From Candidatus Melainabacteria bacterium (GTDB lineage: Bacteria > Cyanobacteriota > Vampirovibrionia > Vampirovibrionales > JAJTHC01): a stretch of DNA of 11,680 nucleotides. A program made the translations under genes and the position numbers. The stretch lies in assembly GCA_026389055.1 (NCBI GenBank), contig JAPLIO010000197.1, positions 1 to 11,680 on the forward strand. Reading direction: 5' to 3'. The notes beneath the pieces were generated by a model, which was given only the letters and a program-made list of their open reading frames with translations, was not told the origin of the DNA and searched no databases. Positions 7,063 to 11,680 of the stretch are shown here, in pieces (position 1 is the stretch's first letter; each line of letters begins with the position of its first letter).

Positions 7063-7711
7063 ATGCTAAACTCAAAACAAGCCACAAGCCACAAGCCACA
7101 AGCCACAAGTCTTTAGGCTAGGCTTTACTCTTTCAGAATTGCTAGTTAGCTTAGCCGTTTTAGGATTAATTGCAGGGTTAACTGTTCCCAGTATTGTAGC
7201 TTCAGTTGAAAAATCAAAACGCCAAGCCCTTCTAAAAGAAGGTTTTCAACTCGTTTCTGAAATAATACAAAACGGCTACATGAATGGTGATTTTAATGAA
7301 ATAACCACATGGGATATAAACCTTAACAGTCCTGGTAGTATTGCTGATTACTTCGGTAAAAAATTTAACTACTCAAAACAATGCTTAGCCAGTGATTTTA
7401 CTTCTTCGGGTTGTTCTGACAATTCGTACGCTACTTTAAGACATTCTTGTCGTTGGGTATTCCCAAATGGAATGAAGATTTCGTGCAATGAACCAAATCA
7501 GGTCAACAACACACGAATTTTGTTGAATGTTTATAGTGACGCATATAAAACCACTAACGTGATTAGCATGACTGAAAAAAATCCAACTATAGTACAATTT
7601 GTGTGTAATATTTCAGACACCCCTATCAACCCATATAGTGCATTTGGTGGTAGTACTGCTAAACCGGGAATGTGTACAACACTCTATTCCGGCTTTGGTG
7701 TTGGCTCTTAA
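7063..7711 (+). CDS. Type IV pilin-like protein, leader frame broken by a variable repeat (phase OFF)
   Basis: The pilin frame runs from 7070 to the stop at 7709-7711. It has a prepilin signature: G followed by FTLSELLVSLAVLGLIAGL, that is Gly at -1, Phe at +1, Glu at +5 and a hydrophobic helix, then KSKRQALLKEG. The mature domain carries six cysteines (in KQC, SGC, HSC, ISC, FVC, GMC), which suggests disulfides outside the cell. The only good start, ATG 7063, lies in another frame and meets TAG at 7114-7116 after 17 codons. Between them are four copies of GCCACAA. Removing one copy gives a continuous 213-residue protein with leader MLNSKQATSHKPQVFRLG. It would be cut by prepilin peptidase and act in a pilus, pseudopilus or secretion filament. 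Internal TTG at 7139 would lose the cleavage site. A sequencing error is the main alternative. Confidence 0.85.
7077..7109 (+). repeat. Heptanucleotide tandem repeat (GCCACAA)4 in pilin leader
   Basis: Four perfect units occupy 7081-7108, with partial units on both sides (ACAA before, G after). The repeat lies inside the leader-coding region, five codons after the ATG. Because seven is not a multiple of three, gain or loss of a unit shifts the frame. Three or six copies restore the pilin; four or five do not. Confidence 0.9.
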
Positions 7712-7767
7712 GAACGCCTAAAACCCAGCATTTATTATCTACAAAAACCGTTATGAAAAAAAACAAG

Positions 7768-8403
7768 TTAAACCTGCTCAAACACCTTTACAAAAAACGA
7801 GCTTTCGGGGTTGTAGGGGGCTAACCGCTCAAACGCTGGGGTGAAGGGGGTTTCTAACAACTGCACATGAAGCATGGATTCCAGCAAGTAGTATTTAAAC
7901 TGGTGCAGCGTGCCTGTTGAACTCGTTCCCGCCGTTTGGTACAGTTGAATTGCCTGTTTACCGCTAGGGCTAGTACCATAAATGTAAACATCCCCCACCC
8001 GATGATGCCCTTTATAATCAAACGAAATCTTCCGCTGTTTGGCAATGGCGTGCTTCAATAGGTGCTTTAATGCTTTGGGGTTACGCAATGGCATTGCCGA
8101 GGGTAACGCTTCGGGTGCTACGGCACAAGTTAGCGTGAGTGCTTCGTAGAACGCTAGCACGTTGCCGACCATCTTTTTTTGAACAGAGGCAGGTTCTAGT
8201 TCGAGAATACTTTCTTCTAAAAACGTGGCAAACGCTTGTAGCTCTTTTTGTAGATGCGGTGGTAGGGAATCTGCGGTAAGGTTGCTGAGGAGGGCTTCCA
8301 ACGCACACCGCAAGCGGTCAGTGAGTGGGGCTTCATCCGCCATGAGATGTTTTTCAACCACTTGCTTAACCGTTTGGTGTACTTTTTCGTAGGACGACTT
8401 CAT
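7768..8403 (-). CDS. WYL-like domain protein, paralog A
   Basis: The function is not known. The C-terminal part (about 113-190) resembles a WYL-like ligand-binding fold: HAIAKQRKISFDYKG, RVGDVYIYG, QLYQTAGTSS and a final beta strand MLHVQLLETPF. WYL domains usually sit behind a DNA-binding HTH and sense nucleic acids or nucleotides, but no HTH is visible here. The N-terminal part (about 1-95) is predicted helical and carries a motif shared with the next gene, ELEPxSxQKxxxGxxLAFxE. ATG 8401-8403 is preferred because its reading begins MKSSYEK, matching the paralog's TPYEKAH; a TTG three codons earlier (8410-8412) is possible. No strong ribosome binding site is seen. It follows paralog B by about 50 bp, so co-transcription is likely. 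Confidence 0.7.
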   Translation of the reverse strand: MKSSYEKVHQTVKQVVEKHLMADEAPLTDRLRCALEALLSNLTADSLPPHLQKELQAFATFLEESILELEPASVQKKMVGNVLAFYEALTLTCAVAPEALPSAMPLRNPKALKHLLKHAIAKQRKISFDYKGHHRVGDVYIYGTSPSGKQAIQLYQTAGTSSTGTLHQFKYYLLESMLHVQLLETPFTPAFERLAPYNPESSFFVKVFEQV

Positions 8404-8453
8404 GGATAACAACGACTCTAATGACTATTGAGATAGTTTATAACGATTACAAC

Positions 8454-9221
8454 CTAAGATGATAATATCATCCGCCCAGAAAAAGGGTTGTTTGGGTTGA
8501 TAGGGTATCGTCCTTGAAAAAGCCTTTTACCCTCAAGCAAATCCACTTGCAAAAGAATCTCATCTAAAAAAGGTTCATGATAGTAAAAGCTATCTTCCAA
8601 ATTATGCTGCTTAGTAAAAGCCGTGCTAAGTAGTTGAATATCTTTCATCTCATAGAGATAGAAATTTTTAAAACCACGCACATAATGCGAAGAACTTTTG
8701 CCTCTCGATTGGTACAAAACAATGCCTTCTTCTTTAGTATGATAAGTAGTACCGAGTAAATACACATCTCCCACCCGAAGATACCCTTTGTACACAAACT
8801 GGATTTTCCGTTTAGTTTGAACCGCTTCTCTGATAATGGCTTCTGTTTCTAGTATAATTTCTGCTTTGGTTTTCTTTTTGGGGGGCTTGGCTAATTCCTG
8901 CTGAACGAGGTTATCAACGTTGAGCTGTTCACAAAAGGCTAAAATTTTGCCTGCTAGCCTTTTTTGTGCTGAAAGGGGTTCTAACTCAAAGATAATTTCT
9001 TCCGAAAGCGTGTCAAACGCTTGCAATGTTTCTTGTAAGGTGGGTGGCACGGTTTGCAGTGAAATGGTTTCAACAAGCGTTTCTAGGGTGTTTTTAAGCC
9101 GAACGTCTAAGCCCCCTTCGCCTGCAATTAGCACCTCTTGAATGATGGTTTTACACTGTTGGTGGGCTTTTTCGTAGGGGGTTAAAACGGGGGTAGGGGG
9201 TTCTTTTTTAGCTTTAGCCAT
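8454..9221 (-). CDS. WYL-like domain protein, paralog B
   Basis: This is a paralog of the downstream gene with the same order: a short basic start (MAKAKKE), helical N-terminal region with FELEPLSAQKRLAGKILAFCEQ (78-99), a Lys-rich linker (112-119) and a WYL-like region (about 127-203) with REAVQTKRKIQFVYKG, RVGDVYLLG, VLYQSRGKSSS and EMKDIQLLSTAF. It has an extra C-terminal tail of about 45 residues that paralog A lacks. No DNA-binding domain is visible. The start is supported by AGAGGA nine bases before the ATG. The two genes probably arose by tandem duplication and have diverged strongly. A nucleotide-binding or stress role would be a guess. Confidence 0.75.
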   Translation of the reverse strand: MAKAKKEPPTPVLTPYEKAHQQCKTIIQEVLIAGEGGLDVRLKNTLETLVETISLQTVPPTLQETLQAFDTLSEEIIFELEPLSAQKRLAGKILAFCEQLNVDNLVQQELAKPPKKKTKAEIILETEAIIREAVQTKRKIQFVYKGYLRVGDVYLLGTTYHTKEEGIVLYQSRGKSSSHYVRGFKNFYLYEMKDIQLLSTAFTKQHNLEDSFYYHEPFLDEILLQVDLLEGKRLFQGRYPINPNNPFSGRMILSS

Positions 9222-9421
9222 GGTGGATTGTCCTCTATGATGGAAGGGGTGATCGTTTATTTTTCTTGATTATACAGCAATCCAACGCCTAAAAATATAG
9301 GCTAATGGTTGTAAAAAAACATCGAAATAGGAGCAACTAAAAAGTGGTTTATTTTCAACTATACATAGTTAATGCTAACCTAAAATCTAGTTAAACTCAT
9401 TCAACGGCTATCTTTGCTTTA

Positions 9422-9508
9422 ATACCATTTTCAAATGGGAATAGCGTTAGATGGATACTTGCCAGTAACAACGTAGACGCTGACGATAGTTCTATTTGAA
9501 ATTGGTAT
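9422..9508. repeat. Short inverted-repeat element (MITE-like)
   Basis: A left arm (9422-9446) and a right arm (9484-9508), each 25 bp, are inverted copies matching at 20 positions; the core is ATACCA-W-TTTCAAAT. Thirty-seven bp lie between them. An additional inner pair (AGCGT at 9443-9447 and ACGCT at 9477-9481) offers a second fold. The right arm ends three bases before the ispF stop codon. The remainder of the 290-bp gap (9222-9421) shows a minus-strand TATAAT around 9271 without a good -35, and no gene that I can support. Confidence 0.6.
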
Positions 9509-9511
9509 AAC

Positions 9512-10009
9512 TTAAACAAAAACCAGCACTACCACTTGCGTGCTAATGGCTTCCAGCGTGCCGATAGGGGGTAAGCCTTCGCCTGTTTTGGCTTTCATAC
9601 TAATACACGCTGTTTCAACCCCCAAAGCTTCAGCCAAAACCGCTTGAATGCTAGCCCGATAAACCCCTAATTTCGGGCGTTCTAGGTGAACCACCGCATC
9701 CACATTAATGAGCCTAAAATTCGGATGAGCTTCTCGAATAATCCCCAACGTTTGAGCCAATAAATCCAAACTATTGGCGTTTTTCCAACGGTCATTGCTT
9801 GGCGGAAAGTGCGTGCCAATATCGCCCATGGCAACGCTACCTAATAAGGCATCAATCAGTGCATGAACTAACGCATCGCCATCAGAATGAGCTACGCACC
9901 CCAAGGGGCTTTCAGTAATATGAACCCCGCCAATCCACAAGGGCAGGTTGGGGGCTAGGCGGTGTAAATCCGTCCCCAGCCCTATTCTTAGGTGTGGGTT
10001 ATCTAACAT
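9512..10009 (-). CDS. ispF: 2-C-methyl-D-erythritol 2,4-cyclodiphosphate synthase
   Basis: IspF closes the cyclic diphosphate in the MEP isoprenoid pathway as a cytoplasmic trimer. It shows the metal-binding D14-x-H16 (GTDLHRL) and H49 in HSDGDALVHALIDALLG (41-57), then GDIGTHFPPSND (62-73) and the active-site segment SMKAKTGEGL (137-146). At 165 residues it has the usual length. Its ATG lies inside the end of the HAD gene (11-bp overlap), which implies translational coupling. ispD, the usual neighbour, is not in the window. The KTGEG end motif is a variant of the common ATTTE. Confidence 0.94.
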   Translation of the reverse strand: MLDNPHLRIGLGTDLHRLAPNLPLWIGGVHITESPLGCVAHSDGDALVHALIDALLGSVAMGDIGTHFPPSNDRWKNANSLDLLAQTLGIIREAHPNFRLINVDAVVHLERPKLGVYRASIQAVLAEALGVETACISMKAKTGEGLPPIGTLEAISTQVVVLVFV

Positions 10010-10904
10010 AAGCCGTCGTTTCCTGCTCTATTTTAGCTAAAACGGCAGATAACGGAGTGCCTAACACATAATGAGCTAACGCTTGGGCGTTGCCATCTTC
10101 GCTAATGGGCGGAGCGATAACTTTGGCTTGTTGTTGAATGGCAACGGGTCCGTTACCCATGGCAATACCTAAGCCCGCTTGGGTTAGCATGCTTAAATCG
10201 TTTTCTTCATCGCCCAAGCAAAGAATGTTTTCAGGGGCGATACCCCACTGTTGGGCTAAAAACGAAACGGCGTTCCATTTAGAAACATGGGGGGCGGTAA
10301 TTTCTAAAAAATTATGCCGAGATTGACACCAGCTGATGACTTCTTTGCCAAACGTTTCCGCCAAGTAGGCTTTCATTTTTTCTAAAACCGCAGGGTCGTT
10401 ATTGATAACCACTAGCTTCGGGGGGGCTTCGGTTAGGATTGAATCGAGATTTTCAGTCAAACTCGGTTCAATAGAAGAGGTGTTTTTATATTCCTGCACA
10501 TACAATTCATGCGGACGGGAATATAAAATATCATTCACATAACAGTTAATGTGAATGTCGTTTTCCGCACAATAGGCAACGAGCTTTTTCGCAATTTCAA
10601 GGGGCACGGGGTTGTAAAAAATCCGCTGATACGTAGGCGGATGATCTATTTCATGCACGGTAGACCCTTGATAGGTAATGATGGGGTTGGTTAGTTCAAA
10701 TAATTGGGCGTAAGGTAATGCTGAAGGAAACATTCTGCCTGTAGCCAGTACCACTTTGGTGGGTGTGGTGGTGTTAATTCGTTTAATAACGGCAATAACG
10801 GTGGGGGAAACGGTTAAATCTTTTTGAACCAGTGTGCCATCTAAATCACACACAACCAGCTGAATGGGGTGCGGATACGCTGGAAAATTTGGTTGGGTAG
10901 TCAT
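9999..10904 (-). CDS. HAD-superfamily phosphatase, Cof-type (class IIB)
   Basis: This is a cytoplasmic Mg-dependent phosphatase of the Cof/YbiV type, which commonly act on sugar phosphates or flavin and pyridoxal phosphates; the substrate here is unknown. All four HAD motifs are present: D20-L-D22-GTL, T55 in ATGR, K209 in SKWNAV, and GDEENDLSML with D232 and D236. The long insert between motifs II and III (about 80-200) is the IIB cap. At 301 residues it is normal in length. It overlaps the start of ispF by 11 bp, so the two are one transcription unit; a link to isoprenoid phosphates is possible but unproven. No clear ribosome binding site precedes the ATG. Confidence 0.9.
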   Translation of the reverse strand: MTTQPNFPAYPHPIQLVVCDLDGTLVQKDLTVSPTVIAVIKRINTTTPTKVVLATGRMFPSALPYAQLFELTNPIITYQGSTVHEIDHPPTYQRIFYNPVPLEIAKKLVAYCAENDIHINCYVNDILYSRPHELYVQEYKNTSSIEPSLTENLDSILTEAPPKLVVINNDPAVLEKMKAYLAETFGKEVISWCQSRHNFLEITAPHVSKWNAVSFLAQQWGIAPENILCLGDEENDLSMLTQAGLGIAMGNGPVAIQQQAKVIAPPISEDGNAQALAHYVLGTPLSAVLAKIEQETTAYVR

Positions 10905-10942
10905 GGTGGAATGGGTGCTTTCAACTTTATGTGTTTTCTTAA

Positions 10943-10971
10943 TGGAACTTTGAAACAGTTATCCTTATAAT
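10943..10971 (+). promoter_or_regulatory. Promoter of the thioredoxin-like gene
   Basis: A perfect -10 TATAAT (10966-10971) has a weak -35 TGGAAC (10943-10948) at 17 bp. The -10 is overlapped by the left arm of the 12-bp inverted repeat described at 10959-11017. Confidence 0.5.
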
Positions 10972-11017
10972 AGAAAAGAAGTAGCTAATTGGCTACTAGT
11001 TACCTTTATAAGGATAA
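10959..11017. repeat. Nested palindromes over promoter and ribosome binding site
   Basis: The outer arms TTATCCTTATAA (10959-10970) and TTATAAGGATAA (11006-11017) are perfect 12-bp inverted repeats. Inside them is a second hairpin, AGTAGC / GCTACT (10980-10985 and 10992-10997), with a 6-nt loop. The left outer arm covers most of the -10; the right outer arm contains the AAGGA that may serve as ribosome binding site. It could be an operator, a regulatory leader or a very small repeat element. Confidence 0.5.
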
Positions 11018-11028
11018 GTGATTCAACC

Positions 11029-11559
11029 ATGAGAATGCAGAATTTTAAACCCGCCGTTTTGACCGTGCTAGTGGCTACCGTGTTGCTATGGGGTGGGGCA
11101 TGTTTGCAAACATGGGTGGAAGCCTCTCGGTTTGGTGGGTTCAGTCGCTTGCCTTCTAGTTATGATTCAGGCAAACCGCTCATGCAAGTAGCCGAAGAGG
11201 CTAATGGTAAGCCGTTACTAGTGGAATTTTATACCGATAGATGTGTACGGTGCAATAAACTGGTTCCTATGGTGCATGAATTTGCAAAAATGCAGGTGGC
11301 TAGTGGATGCGTTAGTTTGGCGTTGGTGAATGCGGAGACTGCCGAAAATAAGTTGTTTACAGATTTATTTGCCGTAAAAGTGGTGCCAGCTTTATTTATT
11401 TTCAACCCCAAAAAAATGAAGAAAACAGTCGTTAATTTGCCCGATGCTTCTAAACCGTTGCCTACGAAAGAAGCGTTGGCTATTGCGGTAAAAGAAGCCT
11501 ATAAAGCTAACAGCGAAGGTAATTTTAGCAGGCATTGTATGTTAATGGGTGCTTATTAA
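11029..11559 (+). CDS. Membrane-anchored thioredoxin-like protein
   Basis: An N-terminal membrane segment (about 9-27) leads to a thioredoxin fold on the outside of the membrane. The redox motif is C72-V-R-C75 in EFYTDRCVRCNKL, and the cis-proline is P120 in KVVPALFIF. The tryptophan normally before the first cysteine (WCxxC) is Arg71 here, which could change redox potential or partner. The overall plan recalls TxlA/HCF164-type proteins of the cyanobacterial line, which pass reducing power across the membrane. C25 within the membrane segment might make it a lipoprotein-like anchor, but the flanking residues are not a good lipobox. AAGGA lies 14 bases before the ATG, which is long for a ribosome binding site. 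Confidence 0.85.
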   Translation: MRMQNFKPAVLTVLVATVLLWGGACLQTWVEASRFGGFSRLPSSYDSGKPLMQVAEEANGKPLLVEFYTDRCVRCNKLVPMVHEFAKMQVASGCVSLALVNAETAENKLFTDLFAVKVVPALFIFNPKKMKKTVVNLPDASKPLPTKEALAIAVKEAYKANSEGNFSRHCMLMGAY

Positions 11560-11655
11560 TGGGGTAGTAGTTTTTCACCTACTTGATGGACTTTCGGGGG
11601 GTATAGGGTATGAAGGACGGGGGAATGTTCAATAATAAAAAGGTTAGTAATTGCT

Positions 11656-11680
11656 ATGAATGAAAATAGTAATAATAATT
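11656..11680 (+). CDS. Possible start of a further gene (3' partial)
   Basis: ATG 11656 follows AAAGG (11638-11642) at a rather long distance. Only eight codons are present (MNENSNNN), and nothing can be said about the product. The 96 bp before it show no recognisable feature. Confidence 0.25.

Noticed and set aside
7139..7711. Pilin gene starting at the internal TTG 7139
   Set aside because: This start falls inside the hydrophobic helix after the prepilin cleavage site, has no ribosome binding site and would destroy the family signature.
7712..7767. Terminator in the convergent gap between the pilin-like gene and WYL paralog A
   Set aside because: A-rich runs are present but no stable stem-loop adjoins them.

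Overview
The window looks like a piece of a draft or metagenome-derived bacterial genome with about 45% GC, apart from a clearly more GC-rich stretch at the extreme left. Several proteins read like those of the cyanobacterial line: a PNPase with a GSPGDAQ-LD segment, a serine hydrolase with the LPDxxGxN-S motif seen in cyanobacterial class A beta-lactamase-like proteins, a compact Orn/Lys/Arg decarboxylase and a membrane-tethered thioredoxin. The pilin-like gene and the absence of any photosynthesis gene would fit a non-photosynthetic relative such as Vampirovibrionia/Melainabacteria. This is inference from remembered family patterns, not a search result.

Layout. Bases 1 to about 320 hold the C-terminal end of an ABC-transporter ATPase (+) that meets, in opposite orientation, a polynucleotide phosphorylase gene (pnp, -) cut off inside its second catalytic domain. 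The join looks chimeric. Next on the minus strand come a membrane-anchored class A beta-lactamase-like serine hydrolase (1788-3479) and a PLP-dependent Orn/Lys/Arg decarboxylase (3602-5059). An inverted pair of REP-like palindromes follows (5167-5291), then a queuosine-precursor transporter (5345-6088, -). A 182-bp element with perfect 23-bp terminal inverted repeats (6163-6344) lies between the transporter and the divergent coaE (6368-6973, +).

A type IV pilin-like gene follows (7063-7711, +). Its leader contains a tandem heptanucleotide repeat, (GCCACAA)4. With four copies the well-placed ATG runs into a stop after 17 codons. With three copies (or six) it reads straight into a perfect prepilin cleavage site and the pilin body. 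This looks like a phase-variable gene caught in the OFF state and is the most interesting feature here.

To the right are two tandem paralogous proteins with a C-terminal WYL-like domain and no visible HTH (7768-8403 and 8454-9221, -). Then comes a short inverted-repeat element (9422-9508) whose end sequence also occurs at 3521-3539, an overlapping HAD phosphatase-ispF pair (9512-10904, -), and a membrane-anchored thioredoxin-like protein (11029-11559, +) behind a nested palindromic promoter region. The last 120 bases may contain the start of another gene.

Most genes are unrelated housekeeping or accessory functions: RNA turnover, polyamine synthesis, queuosine salvage, CoA, isoprenoid and redox. 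I see no single pathway linking them. No rRNA, tRNA, CRISPR array or transposase gene was recognised.
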